The notes under the pieces: model-generated | Told to the model about the DNA's origin: nothing | The model's database searches: none | Seen by the model: only the letters and a program-made list of their open reading frames with translations | In this document: positions 34,240 to 46,670 of the stretch, in pieces | How the letters are laid out: each line of letters opens with the position of its first letter | How positions within the stretch are numbered: position 1 is the first letter of the stretch | NCBI RefSeq assembly: GCF_010093535.1 | Contig: NW_022985185.1 | Span: 1,000,200-1,064,199 of the forward strand | Direction: 5' to 3' | Length of the DNA: 64,000 bases | Source: Lindgomyces ingoldianus | Lineage: Eukaryota > Ascomycota > Dothideomycetes > Pleosporales > Lindgomycetaceae | Program-made: the position numbers and the translations under genes

Positions 34240-35926
34240 GCAGAATCAGAATTGAGGTGGCAAAATAACATTGGTTTTAGTGAATGATATGCACTATTCC
34301 CAAGCCTCCGTTTACATCCATGTAATCTGCACCAGGATATTATTCAGAGGAACATAGATAGCTGAGTGAAAAGGTATAGTACCTAGCAGAGTACTAAGGT
34401 GTTTTTAAAAGTAGAGGCACAGATGGACTTAATAAATAGTGAGTTGCTAATATCTATCCTGTAAGTTACAGCGTAGTTCCTACACTCACAGAACTAATTT
34501 GATCGATGAAACTTGTCGCTAGATATAGTTACCAAGAATACTAAACAGATTGCAAATTCCTGTCCGGAACAGTCTTGAGTGATATACTAGGATAGGGAGG
34601 ACTCATCTACGCGCTGACACTTACTAATAGTAGTATCCACAGCTCGACATTGCAATTTCCCACATTTATAATATTAAAGAACAACAAAAGTTTAGCATAT
34701 TTGCGCCTACCGGGATAAATAAATAGAAAAGGCTCTTACCGGCCCAACATCTTACTAGAACCAACAACTCGATTAAGTGCACCCCGACTTCTATTCTGAA
34801 CCAGCTCCCCAAAACACTACAATATCAAAAAAAAAATTTCCTCAAGCTCATAGAAGAAGCAATGAACCGCAATGAAAAGCCGTCAAAAGACATACAATGT
34901 GTGTTTCCAAAAATTCCCAGCCGACCCAAAGGCCAGCTGAAGCAGTCATAGCTTGTAGTTTTCAACTAGCAAAAACGCGGTCTCGGACAAATCCTCACTG
35001 ACACGCGTAAAGCCCGAGCACTAGGATGAAAGAGAAAAGAAGAAAAGGAAAAGAGGAAAGGCGGCGAAGGGAGCGAGTTTATATATGCTAGGAGTTGGTC
35101 TGTGCGAGGAGACACGTGATTGAAGGGAAAGACAACAGAGCAGGTAGCAGCGAAAAAGTGGGGCGGTGGGAAGCATTAGAAACTCGCGGAAACTCATAGA
35201 TGGAGTTTGGCGGGCCCATTGACGTCGTAGTGGTTAGCGAGAGTTGAAATTATCTGGTCACTTCCTCTCTGACTACGTGGATTTGCTTTCACTTTAGGGT
35301 AGGTATCATTGCTATCCTATCTGGGACACATGTGCTTGGGGGGATAGGGTTTCGCAACATATGACGACGATAAGCATCTTGTTGTCCTGAGGGAAGCTGT
35401 CAAAGGCTACGTAATACCTAGGTCCCAGCACAACTTTCAAGTCTTCCCCGGATGCTCAGACCTGAACCTCTCGATTCCAAATACAAATACCCCTCCCCAC
35501 CTTCCTACAGATCTCCTCTCCCCACCAACCCACCAAGTTCTGCACTATTCTACTAAATATATACATGAACGTCCTGCAATGAAAACGTGAATTCAGGTCA
35601 CATGTCTGGTTCTCGACAGTAAAAACATATCTGTTCAAGATGATGACCATGGGCGGATGATGTGCCATAATAGTCGTGGCGTTGATACTCTTTAATCCTA
35701 CATCGATACCAGTCAATTCATAACGCTTACAACACGAACACAAGAAAGACGTGATCTCGTTAAATTGATTACATTAATAGTTACCGACTAGGGCCTTCAA
35801 CGCCATGCCATGCACCAAATCTCAAATCCCACGCGGGATCCCTCGCTATTCAATACCTCCAAGCTACAGTCCTATACATAGAGCATACATATCTCAGCCC
35901 TTTCGACCTTCCCAAACCAGCTTTAT
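34240..35926. other. 1.7-kb region with no supported gene
   Basis: The left part (34250-34850) is AT-rich with many stops but shows no repeat structure I can define. The right part is the 3' flank of RAV1. A 95-codon minus-strand frame at 35456-35743 has no recognisable features. Confidence 0.4.
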
Positions 35927-38900
35927 CTAAAACCCAAAAGAGTCTAACAAGCTATTTGCATCAGGTTCCTGGAATTGCGTAGGCGGTGGTTTCTTCTTCT
36001 CGTCGAACTTCTTATCGTTCGACCTCTCATCCTCACTCTCCTCCTCTGAGCTGCTTTCCTCTGGCACTGTGTTTCCGGGTCGCTGGGGAAATGCGCTCCT
36101 GATATGTTCGCGGGTCGGCAGGTCGGCGACGACGAGCGAACTTCTCCTACGTAGTAGTTTGCGGGGATCGAAATCGAAGTCAGTGGCAGATTGGTTGGGG
36201 CCGTGGGCGTGGAAGGATTCGCGAGGGATGGCGGGAGAGAGCGGAGGGCGGTTGGGTATGAGGTTTATGCTTGGGGGAGTAAGGAATTCCCAGGTTCTGA
36301 CTGGGTGAGAATTAGCACGGAAACATGACAAAGTCCGCGTGATACGGAAAATGTAGAACTAAAGGAACGACATACCCAAGTCAAGAGCTAACAGATCACA
36401 CCCCATCCTCTCGTATAGATTCGCTGTATGCAAGACGAACTCCCACTCGTCTCTCGGGCTCACCATGACAGCCCCTCTTAGTGTTTGCAAGCTCTTCTCG
36501 CGCAGCTGCTTATACAGCACTACAAGCGCTGGATCATCTGTCAGAAACAGCTTACTGGAGAAGTTCGGTGTCTCTGGTGGCGACAGAAGGGTAGAGAGTG
36601 GTGTGACCAGTGAGCGAACTGCATTATCCCGCCTATTCAGCATCCAGTATGCCCACGTAGCGAGCCATCGATTGCCTTCTCGAGCGGCTTGCGGGAGGAT
36701 TTTGTCTTTTAAGAAACTGCGGAGGATGGGGCCATCATCACCTTCGTAGACCCGGGCTGTAGCGATCGCAAGTTGGACATCGCCGAGTTGATTGTGGAGG
36801 ACAGAGACGGCGTCTTGGAGGTGGTCGGCCAGAAGGAAGAAAGCTGCAGCGTATTCTATAAATCCCATTAGTTATGTGCAACAGCTCCAAGAGAAATGAC
36901 TTACCAAATCTACGCCTCCCCATGAGCGCGTAGGCATTCTTTAATGCTGCAGTCTTCCACCTCTCCTCTTGGAAATTGTTCGAAAGCAAACGCTGCGTGG
37001 CGGCTTGCTCTTTGATCCATCCAGCCATTCTCCACAACCCTACTAACACAGCCTTCTTCCTGAGCGCGAGGTAGAAGAGGCTACAGTGAACTGGATTCTT
37101 CTCCTCTGTTTTCGTGTATTCGTTCCGAGCGATGACTTCGAATTGCGCTCGCTATTGTTATCAGCATTATATCGAAACACTGTAGAACTGGCAAAAACCC
37201 ACAAGAGCGGTGATATCGGTCATCCACATGAAGATCCCGCACTCTTTCGCATGTTGCCAAAGAATTCGACCATTGAAGTGTCGTGAAACAAGGTCGACTA
37301 GAATGTCTTGACTTCCAGAGTGGAAAGCCCAGGTTATCTCCCGCCAGGAAATAGGCACCTGCTCGGAAGAGTGTTGCCCATCCCGCAAAGCGTGCTGTCG
37401 GAAGAAGAGTAAAAATCGCCCTGCGTTATCATCGATTGAACGCCGATGCTTCTCTACCATGCCCACACATTCAACTATGTCTGCAAGATGGAACTGCTCC
37501 CGGCTCGATAGCAAGGGGATTTGCGCTCGTGTTAGATATTCATTAAGGTTGACAGCGACCTCCTCTGTTAAAGAATCCGGCTCGCCATCGTCAGAGAAGT
37601 CGGCGTAAGATGAATGCATCTCCTTTCTAGACGCCGTCATGTGAGACTATATCACGTTAGTTACCTACACAACGTCTGGTACGGTTGAACCTACCTCTGC
37701 AGTTTCGGAGAAATCTTCCGGCAAGAAACCGAGGAAGCTATCCAGCTGATCGCCTTCGACGAAGAACTTCAACTTCTGATATAGTCGTATTAGAATGCGT
37801 TGAACAAGAAGCAGCTTCCCTGCTAGCACGCATTGCGAGAGGAGTTGGGGGTGATAAACCGGCAAAGGACCATTGAGGCGGCTGACGGCTGTAAAAATGT
37901 CGAGAGCCGCTGTTTTGCGAGATATCATGCGTAGGCTTGGAAACAGGCCTTCAGATACCTCAACGTGCTCATCTTGGATGAAGAGTTGGTTCCCGGCGCC
38001 AATAACGAGGTTGCCACTCCCAAGCCATACCGAGTCTCCTATAGGATGTGGGGTTATGTCCCTGATCCGCACATCTCTAATTTTTACCCATGAGGGTCCA
38101 GCGTTTAGATAGTCGTATCGAAGCTGAGCGTATATGACGACGCGATGCGGGAAGCCGACTGCGAGGATGGACTGGTTATCAGGGGTGGAAGACCAATCAA
38201 GATCCTGAATGATACCGTTTCCTTCAAACTTCTCCTCATACTCCAGCTGTTCGCTTCTCATATTCCAAATTGTCAACGTTGTCTTCTCCGCATCTGTCAA
38301 TGCGGCCTTCCTTATCGACGTCCCGCTCGCGAGGGAGGGGTTCCGAACACCAGTTTCAACAGTCGACGTTTCAAGCCATTCCAGTTTTCTTTTCTCTTGG
38401 TTCACCCGTGCCGTCCATGATCTTATCACTCCAGACTTCGTGTATGAAATAGCAATGTCGCGAGCGAAAGTGTCGAGAAAGCCCGAGATGACAGGAGCTG
38501 TACCAGCAGGATCGACAGGAAGCACAAAGGCGAGGTCGTCTCCGGATCCAAGATCGAAGATGTCGAATTGTTCCATTGATATCTCCGGATGCCCGTTCGT
38601 GTACACACCATTGGTGTAAGGTGCGATGCTAGAAAGCTTGCGGCCAGTTACTGGGTCTCTGTCTTGGGGAGGAAGCCGAAGTTCCCAAGAGACACCTTTC
38701 ATCTCAGAGCTGATTGTCGCAATATGAGTAACCCTGCCCCCAGTTTCAGTCTCAGGTATGAGGATAAGACAAAGAGGCTTGCCCCGGATCTGGTAGGCAC
38801 ATCGGGCAATTTCGAAAGCCATTGGTCCTCGGGTATCCCAAAGTGAGATGTGCTCGTGGTGTAGAAAGACGACAAAGTCGCCTTCATGGAGCAGCCATGT

Positions 38901-40398
38901 TCGATGGATATGTTCTGTGACATTAACTGTACTGTGGCGGTGGAGTGTCATCCCTAGTTCAGTGGCTCTTTGGACCCACACAATACATTCATCTGTCACA
39001 GTCCTTGACACTAGAGCCCTCCCACTCGCCGTACGGTTAACCTTTTTGATAGCGTGCGAATGTCCCGTCCAGACCGTTTTACGTTGTATTCGTTGGGATT
39101 GAGGAGAAGGATCGAAGAGATAGTCCATTCGAGACTCTAGCCACTCTACTCGCCCGTCAAAATGATGCGAGAGTATTGTGAAGACAGAACCCGGTGTGTC
39201 GCCGCAGAAGGCATAGAATTGAACATTATCCTGTAGCCAGCTGGCGCCTTTGGCGAAATGAAAATGCAATCCATCAACATGCGCAATATTAAACACATCT
39301 GACGTCCTCTTGATCTTAGCGCCTATATTCTCAAAGCCCCAAGCAGACATGTTGCCTCGATCGTCCAACACAACGCAGATCTCTGGGTTGCGATTGGCGA
39401 CAGCAATGAGATGGTTGAGGGCCACTTGATCCTTCTCTTCGTTCGTTGCCTGCTGCACAGCTCTCTCCGTCGCATGCGTAAAATACTTGCCATCGATGAA
39501 GAAGGCATACCTCTTTCGTGACTGCTGGTCCAAAGGTATTGACCGGGGCTTGATTGACTCAATCAAATCCACCTCACCCCACAAGTTAAGCCCAGCCAAC
39601 CCATGCCCTTCTCCTGCCACCCAAACTCGCACCTTGTTGTCCGCACAGATTGTGTATAGCACATTGTCTGCTGACAGGTCTTTGTGGTACGGTTGACGCC
39701 AATGTATGCCCGTGATTGGCATTGGATGAGGAAGGTAGGAATAATCGAAGCTTTGGTCAGCGGAGCCAAATGCTAGTCGCCGCCATATCTTTAACAGTCT
39801 GTCACATGTACCGGTTGAAGCTATCATCTCCGCATCAGGCGAGAACTGCGCAAATTTAACGGGATTCGCCAGCTGCTTTGTCCAGATCTGCTCTGTCGCG
39901 CCATGCGTATTGAGAAGTGTGAGAGACGCGCTTCCTACGAGCAATTCATCTGCCATGCCCCACGAAAGAGTTGATATCGCATCGTCCGGGGTAGGCAGGC
40001 ACATGCTGCCCTGTAACGACCACTTTTCGCGCGTCAGCCGATTCACCTAAACGTGAGGCAGTGAGCCCACCTTGACGGCGCTCTCGTCTTGCCCGTAAGG
40101 CTGATATATGTATATGCATTGCGCCGAGCATGTAGCGAGCTTGCCGGTGTCTGGGTCGAAGGCAACAGCTTCAAGTTCGGACTCTTCGTCGATGTATATT
40201 GTTTGGAGGACGTGGTTCGGGCGGTTGAGGACGACGAGGGAATTGCCGGAGATATAGGCCTAGATAGCACGCAATTATTCGTCTAGTCTATTGCCTGGGG
40301 GCAATAAAAGAACATACGACAATCTCATGGCCTTCCCAAAGTCCATGGGAGACAGCCTGCAGCTTCGCCTGCGGACGACCAGGAAGAATGCCGCGCAT
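35927..40398 (-). CDS. RAV1: RAVE complex subunit Rav1 (V-ATPase assembly)
   Basis: Rav1 is the scaffold of the RAVE complex, which reassembles V1 and V0 sectors of the vacuolar ATPase. Deduced exons are 40398-40318, 40259-40071, 40022-37695, 37646-37203, 37151-36905, 36855-36376 and 36300-35927, giving 1380 residues. The N-terminal half is a WD40 double propeller (repeat cores such as VKFAQFSPDAEMIAST, ITGIHWRQP and SAHVRSHK-type HSHAIKKVNRTASGR). The Rav1p_C region follows, with WKTAALKNAYALMGRRRF joined across an intron to EYAAAFFLLADHLQDAVSVL, and DVQLAIATARVYEGDDG. The C-terminal tail is acidic, ending DANSLLDSFGF. The start MRGILPGRPQAKLQA and the 48-nt third-exon boundary (VK|WSLQ) follow family usage. 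It acts on the product of the VPH1 gene, upstream in this window. Confidence 0.93.
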
Positions 40399-40969
40399 GG
40401 GAATAGAGGGTGAGGGGTGGACTACCGGCGAGGCATCCTCTAGAAAAGATAGAGGGAGCTATCAACTACCATGAGATGCGCTGGGGGTTTCCTAGGCCGT
40501 GTTGCGAATTCAATCGAGTCAGTTGCGGACATGTGAAGTGAATTGAAGCTCACGCGCATGGACCACGTGGAGAGGAAGTCCAAGCGTTCAATGACGATCC
40601 GCACTCTGAGATGCCGACGAAAAGAAGAACGCTTCCACACAAAACGAAGGTGGGCATAGAACCGATATGTATATCACGTAAAGGTGCACGCATCAGCGAT
40701 AACGGCTCCAAAAGCAATTTGAGAACATCCTGCATGGTTCGCGTCTAATGCAAGCCATCCGCATCCAATCCCCATGTCTCGGCTCATTATGTCAGCATTG
40801 GGTTGTTGAGATCAGCCCGCACCTACAATGCAAGTATAAGACACGTGATTTGTTCTTTTGTTCTAAGACCTTGGGACCCATATCCACAAATTCTACACAC
40901 CTCTGAGGGCGCATCGGGCTCTCGGCTTGGTCGTTGGAAAAGTGCATATATATCGTCCATGTCAGCTCT
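40399..40969. other. region between RAV1 start and PRMT3 stop
   Basis: 571 bp with the RAV1 promoter and PRMT3 3' flank. A CACGTG-like site (acacgtgat) lies at about 40842-40850. No gene is seen. Confidence 0.4.
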
Positions 40970-42543
40970 CTACGACATTGACCGAGAAAGTGTCCCCGAA
41001 ATGGGTCCTTCACTCCCATCCCCTTTCCAACTGATCTCCACCACAATAGCCCTTGCATCTTTCTTCCGCTTTCTCAACAAAACTGAGCCAGTAATCTCAG
41101 TGCCTGTTCCGATGCCTTTACCTCGATCTTGTTGGCCAACAAGCAGAACTGCCTGGTGCCAGTGTGTTGGAGCGCCGAAAGGTCCAGTGGTGAAAGCCAC
41201 CCCGTCCTGGCCAGTCTCTCCCCAAGCGGACGCATTAACGCAATCTGGCTTCCCACTTGAGCCTGGTGGAACGAAGAACGTGTCGAACCAGATCGCAAAG
41301 GCGTCCAGAGATTGGATATCCCGATCTAGCTTGATAGAAAATGGCGCAGTGAACTCCAATTCTTTCACAGTGATGTTCATAATATCGAGGGTGTAGAATG
41401 GCAGAGCAGAGCCACATATGGCTTTTGCTGGGACATCGAAGACGCCAATGTCGCGCTCGTTCAGCATTTCGATGGGAATCATAACGGACATATCGAAACC
41501 GTAGACGTCTTTCCAGAATGTGGCACCGTTACTAGAGGCAATGAACTCAGGGTCGGAGATAGGTGCTACGTGAAGGGTGCAGTGGCTCGGAAATATTAGG
41601 CCTCCGTCTTTGAGAAACAGGTCCCTCGCGGTGAGGACGGAATCCAGCATGCCTTCGTATAGTAGAGCGTACCCCATCCATTCGGAGATGATGATATCGA
41701 CCGGCTTATTGTCGCCTATTATAGACCGGACGTTGAAGCCTTCTACTTTGCCTTGTATTACTGTGATCGTGTCTTGATATTCATTTGCTGCAACGATGTC
41801 TCGCGCTTTCGCGGCGATGTCTGAAAAGTCGACTGCAAAGACCTTCGCGGCTCCAGCTCGAGCGCAGAACAAGGACAAAATGCCTGTGCCACAACCCACA
41901 TCGAGAATAGTTTTGCCTTTGAAAAGGGATGCGTGATGTTCAATGAAGTCTCGGTATGCGTTTGTTCTTACGGCATCTTGAATCATTTCCCGATGGATAC
42001 CAGAACGTTTATATGAATCGAAATAGCCGGAATCTCCATCTCCGATTTTCAAGTGCTCAACTTCATGCTGGGGCATGTCTCCCTTACGAGCTTCGAAGGC
42101 TTCGTAGCTTGCAGCAGGCTTTTCCAGGTCAGGAAGCACATCACCAAGGCTGTACAGCAGAGCATCGCCTGGGTCGGTAGGTTGCAGTAACTTGTCATCA
42201 GCTAGAGTCTCCTTATTGACTGTAATCGACGTCGGGTCGGTGCCCTTTCGAGTTTCCAGCCGCAAGAAATTGATCAATTTGAAAATGGCAAGATCGTCAC
42301 CGCCTAATTTGCGCTCAGCGTATGCTTCCTAGCGAAGCAAACATGCGACTGACCTGCCGTGACCTCCTTGATGACTTTGTAGATATCGAAGTCGTGTTCT
42401 TTGGAGCAATGATACACTAGCGTGGGCACCAGATCAAATTGTTGCGTGCAGAAAAGACATTCGAAATTTGTCACATCCGGCTCAGAAGCTTCCTCAACGA
42501 TGCTGCCGACCGAGCTGGGCGGTGAAGACGAACCATCCGACAT
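40970..42543 (-). CDS. PRMT3: protein arginine N-methyltransferase 3 (zinc-finger PRMT)
   Basis: Type I arginine methyltransferase that modifies the ribosomal protein Rps2. Exons 42543-42354 and 42303-40970, with a 50-nt intron (gtcagt...attag), give 507 residues. An N-terminal C2H2 finger (Cys29, Cys32, His45, His50, in FECLFC...YHCSKEH) recognises the substrate in this subfamily. The S-adenosylmethionine motif I is LDVGCGTGILSLFCARAGA (from about residue 197). The double-E loop SEWMGYALLYEGM supplies the catalytic glutamates (about 271 and 280). THW appears in APTHWHQAV near the end. The region between the finger and the methyltransferase is acidic. The final SLSRSMS tail is ordinary. Confidence 0.93.
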
Positions 42544-43742
42544 GATGAGTTCTAGCTGATATTAGTAATTGCCAGAAGAGGTCTTGATGCCACCAAGAGG
42601 CTTCTTGAAAGCAGCGAAGCGACAGAACGTGAGAATTCGCTTGTGGAAAAGGGAGAGTCAAAGGTCGGGCCGCGACAGGGTTGCGCGGTTTGGTGATTGG
42701 TTGACCCCGCCTACTACTGACAATCCAGCACCTCAGTCATCCCCTTAATAGTGATCCCTCATGCACCATATGCCTGTGGAAAATCGGACTCTTGTGCATC
42801 GATTCAATTCTAGCTCTCTTTTTAGCTATTTCTTTTGGTAGCTGCCACACCAATCTTGTTCCTATCGGCGCGGAAGCCACCTAGTAGCTCTCACTATGCT
42901 ATCTATCACACTAGAAGTACAAACACAATGACTGCCTTCCTCTAGTCTCGTGCTTATTGCCTAATTTAATATTCCAAAGTCAAGACTATTAGTCACATCT
43001 AACCCAACTACAATAGCCTTTCTCCTTCTTCCGCTTCGCCGCTTTTGTTCACCTCAGCTCTTCCAAAGTTAGAAGACATAGATCTTGTGTTACATTCTAC
43101 GCTTGGGCTGATGTCTCACAAGTATCTTTCATTGCATGTTCCGAGATTATTCCTTCAATCACTGAAGCGTCAGCAAACGCAGTCTGCATGACTCTTGTGC
43201 CCTCGCAACTGCCTCTTCAGCCCCAGGACCGGTGCGATTGCATTTATCTTGCCTCAAAAATTTTGTTGATTATGTAGTCTCTTATCAGCGGACTTTTTTT
43301 TTTTTTTAAACAGTTGTTCGTCAATTCCTTTCTCGTCAATATCCTGCTGTTGTGTTTGGTTCACTGAAAAGTATGATGGACATCACTTACACATGCACGT
43401 ATACCAGTTGAAAACTCTCTGTATCCACTTTAAGAGATGTGCATATTGAACTAAAGCCTAACCTCAAGAATGATTCTCTCTAAGACGGACAAAACATCTA
43501 GGTAGAGCTGCCAATCGCTAACGCTATCAGATCCAGAACACATCAAGCTATGCCTGCTCCACCACCTACCAATATCTCCATCAGAAAAATCATTGAAGTA
43601 TCCATCGTCCAGAAAGAGAGGATGTTGTTGTAACAAACAACTTGTAATCGGCGACACGGAATCGCACATCTATGATCAAGACCGTCGTGAACAAAATCCT
43701 CTCACATGTGGAGCTAGCAAGAGCTTACCATCCTAAAATCGT
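42544..43742. other. 1.2-kb intergenic region
   Basis: Contains the PRMT3 promoter and the 3' flank of the next gene. A 12-13-nt poly-T run lies at about 43296-43308. A 72-codon minus-strand ATG frame (43669-43451) is acidic and aromatic (DDGYFNDFSDGDIGRWW). It could be a small gene or an unrecognised exon, but nothing else supports it. Confidence 0.35.
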
Positions 43743-46670
43743 TTAGACTGGTTCACTAATAGACTCACTGTGAGTGGGGGAGGCGCTGCCATCATCCGTT
43801 CCAGTCATGATGGCGTCCTCATCCTCACCCTTAACTTCGTCCTCGGTGTACTCGGTCAACATGGTGTTCTCCCCCATGGTGGTCTCATTGCCGTCGGAAT
43901 TTCGCCGCTTTTGAGGGTGCTCGTCCTCCTTTGAGACCTCATCCTCACCCGCACTTCGCTTGCGCTTCGCCGGTGCGGCATCCTGGACGGCATCTTGAAT
44001 GGCACCTCGCTTATGCTTGACTGGGCCTTCCGTAGCGACTTTCGTTTGCGGTATCTGACGCAAGTGAGACTTTCCGCCTGGCAGCTTTCGAGGGAAGTCT
44101 GCCAAAGACAACGGGTTCTTTGGTTTCAGAACACTGTCCTCGATCTCCTCGCCGCGACGCTGCAAATCACTCAGGCGCTTAGCCTCCTCTTTCATCTCTT
44201 TGATTCCTTGCTTTGGCTTGCCATCCGGACCGAGAGGCCAAGGCACACCAATCTTGGGACCCGCCCGAGTCCTAGGCTCATACGTGTCACGGTCTGCCTG
44301 AGACTGAACGCCGCTCTCGGTGCGAGGGTCAGCTTCTGGGTTATACTTCAGACGAGCTTCATTGACCAAGCGAGTAACCTTAGCCAAGTTAATGTTATTG
44401 TACCAATCGATGAGACCTCGGGATTCGATCTCGTCATTGCAATGCTTTCGCAGTGCTATGAGCTCCTGGTCATGCCAGCACTTGCGAATGTCACGCTTGA
44501 CGTAGTTCCTATCATTTCGAGCGCGAATTTGGCCAATCCACCGGTTGTAGTGGTGGACATGTTTGCGGTTGTTGATGTCGAAACCGCCCACATGCTTGTC
44601 ATCTCCGAAGCTCTCCCACGACATGCCATACTTGTATTGCTGATCATATACGTTTGTTGGGTAGGTGAACTTTCGCATAATGAAGTGAGGCTTAGCGGTG
44701 AGGACTCCACGCTTCTTGGTATGGCGATGATAGACACCAGGCCATTCTGGGACACTAGGATCCTTAACCCAGAGCGACTCATCATTTTTGCTGACTGTTG
44801 GGATGATGTGCTCATTGCAAGGCAGGAAATAGGAACCATCTTCTTCTCCAGCCTCCATGTCCATCTCCGGGAGCAGATCGAGATGCTCAATGGTGCGGCC
44901 GTTGGCAAGGGTCATCTTAAACCGGACATTATAACGACCCGGGAGCTCATTGGATGGCTCAAAAGTCTCGTATTCTGAAGGGCTATGGCAGGAAGGATGC
45001 TCGGCGAGGTCTGTAGGACCAGCAACTCCAGGACTGGCAACTGGAAGACTGGCAACTGGAGGTCTGGCAACTGTAGCATTGACTAGGGCGTTCTGTGCGG
45101 GAGCTACACCCGGTGGAGTAGCAGCTACCTTAAACTGGGCTACCCAATCGTCCTTAACCAGGTTCCCATGCCTGCCATGAAGGCTAGACGGAATCTCGTC
45201 ATCGCCACTGTCGCTATCACTCTCATTTTCGTCCTCTGTCACAACCTCTGTAACAGCCTCTGCAACAGCTTCCTGGGCTTCAGCTGGGGCATTGTCGTTA
45301 ACGTGAGGGTGCTGAGACGAGCCATGAGCGGCATTCTGTTCTGGGTTGCTAACAGCTTCCTTGGCCTCACTTGGGGCTTTACTATTGGCACGAGGCTGCC
45401 GAGAGAAACCACGAGCAACACTCTGGCCTGTATTACCCTGGCGACGAATCGTGCCTCGCAGGCTCGCAGTCTGCGGAATATTGCGGACCTTTTTGAGTTC
45501 GCTTGCGGCAGGCGATGGGCTATCCAAGGCACAGGAGTCGGATGCTGGATCGTCCTCTCGAAAGTTCATACCGGTAAGGTGGCGTTCATACCGAGCCATG
45601 ACATCTTTGATCTCCTTCAAGTTCACACCATCGTAACCATTCATGCGAAGTTTATCAAAGATCTGGTTTGCACTTAATCCAGAAACCAAGAAGTCTGCAA
45701 CGTTGTTGCTAAGGACCCTAGCTTGACCTTTGCGCAAATTCTCGTTGTTCTCGCCGTTAATCGTAGCGCACAATTCGTTGTACAAGAGACGAATAACTCC
45801 CATATGTGGCGGCTTAGGCGCTTGAAGCTCGTTGCGGGTGACGTTGGGTCCGGCGACGGGTGTGACATTGAGTAGCACATAAGGATCGTTCTTGAGTGCC
45901 TTGACCACGTTCGCATCCACGGACCAGCCGAGGAGCTTGAAATGGTTCAAGAGGTCACCGACAACTGGATACTGAGCAAGACCCTTCAGCATGTCCTTTG
46001 GATCGACTTTCTTACAGCCTGGAGCAAGGTTCGCGGAGATGATATGTGCAAGACGGTATGCGATATGCTCCTCCAGCATCTGAGCAGTCACTGGGCACTT
46101 AGGTTCAGCGGCGCATATCCTAGGCTGACGGCGCCAACCGTCCCTGGAGCTGGACTCACCAGTCTCTTCACCGGCCGTGCTGCCGTTGTATTGCTCGCCG
46201 GCGGGAGTGTCCTGCTTCCGAGCTGGAGGCGGAGTTGGGGTTGCCGGAAGACTGGACTCTTCTTCGGTACCAGGCATGATCTCGTCTTTTTGACTTGCGT
46301 TAGAAGCATTATCGATTGGGATGACATTTTTGTCCTTTGCATTATCCTTGTTGGTGATAGTGTTTAGGACAGTGTCTACTTTACCATTAGACTCGTACTC
46401 CGACATGGACGGGATATTGATGAGCTTACCTTCGTCACAATTTTCATCGTTTTTTTTCTCAAGCTCGTGGATGGATACTACGTCTGGGATGGAAGCATGG
46501 TCGCCAGAACCACTAGCGACGGGACTAGCGTCAAAAGTGATAACTTCTTGCTCAGCGTCGGAAACAGTGTTCTCATCTGGAGTTGAGTTGACTGCCTTGA
46601 AGGTGGGCTCTTTAACTGGAGGGGTTAGGTGGTGGCGTGTAGCAGTAGCCTCTACTTGAAACGAAGCCAT
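43743..46670 (-). CDS. large hypothetical protein, mostly disordered with a conserved-looking C-terminal region
   Basis: Uninterrupted 975-codon frame from ATG 46670 (MASFQVEATATRHHLTPP). I do not recognise the protein. The N-terminal 210 residues are acidic and low-complexity. Residues about 210-390 look folded and helical (MLEEHIAYRLAHIISANLAPG, LNHFKLLGWSVDANVVKALK, VADFLVSGLSANQIFDKLRMNGYDG). A repeated unit of the form ARGFSRQPRANSKAPSEAKEAV / AHGSSQHPHVNDNAPAEAQEAV follows. A second structured block lies at about 620-830, with many Trp/Tyr/His (WESFGDDKHVGGFDINNR, HHYNRWIGQIRARNDRNY, KCWHDQELIALRKHC). The tail is basic then acidic. The frame is open upstream to 46811 but without ATG. 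It may be a chromatin or nuclear protein, but no function is assigned. Confidence 0.7.
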   Translation of the reverse strand: MASFQVEATATRHHLTPPVKEPTFKAVNSTPDENTVSDAEQEVITFDASPVASGSGDHASIPDVVSIHELEKKNDENCDEGKLINIPSMSEYESNGKVDTVLNTITNKDNAKDKNVIPIDNASNASQKDEIMPGTEEESSLPATPTPPPARKQDTPAGEQYNGSTAGEETGESSSRDGWRRQPRICAAEPKCPVTAQMLEEHIAYRLAHIISANLAPGCKKVDPKDMLKGLAQYPVVGDLLNHFKLLGWSVDANVVKALKNDPYVLLNVTPVAGPNVTRNELQAPKPPHMGVIRLLYNELCATINGENNENLRKGQARVLSNNVADFLVSGLSANQIFDKLRMNGYDGVNLKEIKDVMARYERHLTGMNFREDDPASDSCALDSPSPAASELKKVRNIPQTASLRGTIRRQGNTGQSVARGFSRQPRANSKAPSEAKEAVSNPEQNAAHGSSQHPHVNDNAPAEAQEAVAEAVTEVVTEDENESDSDSGDDEIPSSLHGRHGNLVKDDWVAQFKVAATPPGVAPAQNALVNATVARPPVASLPVASPGVAGPTDLAEHPSCHSPSEYETFEPSNELPGRYNVRFKMTLANGRTIEHLDLLPEMDMEAGEEDGSYFLPCNEHIIPTVSKNDESLWVKDPSVPEWPGVYHRHTKKRGVLTAKPHFIMRKFTYPTNVYDQQYKYGMSWESFGDDKHVGGFDINNRKHVHHYNRWIGQIRARNDRNYVKRDIRKCWHDQELIALRKHCNDEIESRGLIDWYNNINLAKVTRLVNEARLKYNPEADPRTESGVQSQADRDTYEPRTRAGPKIGVPWPLGPDGKPKQGIKEMKEEAKRLSDLQRRGEEIEDSVLKPKNPLSLADFPRKLPGGKSHLRQIPQTKVATEGPVKHKRGAIQDAVQDAAPAKRKRSAGEDEVSKEDEHPQKRRNSDGNETTMGENTMLTEYTEDEVKGEDEDAIMTGTDDGSASPTHSESISEPV

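Noticed and set aside
43995..44978. 327-codon plus-strand frame opposite the large hypothetical gene
   Set aside because: No domain and no splice context; the minus frame is three times longer.
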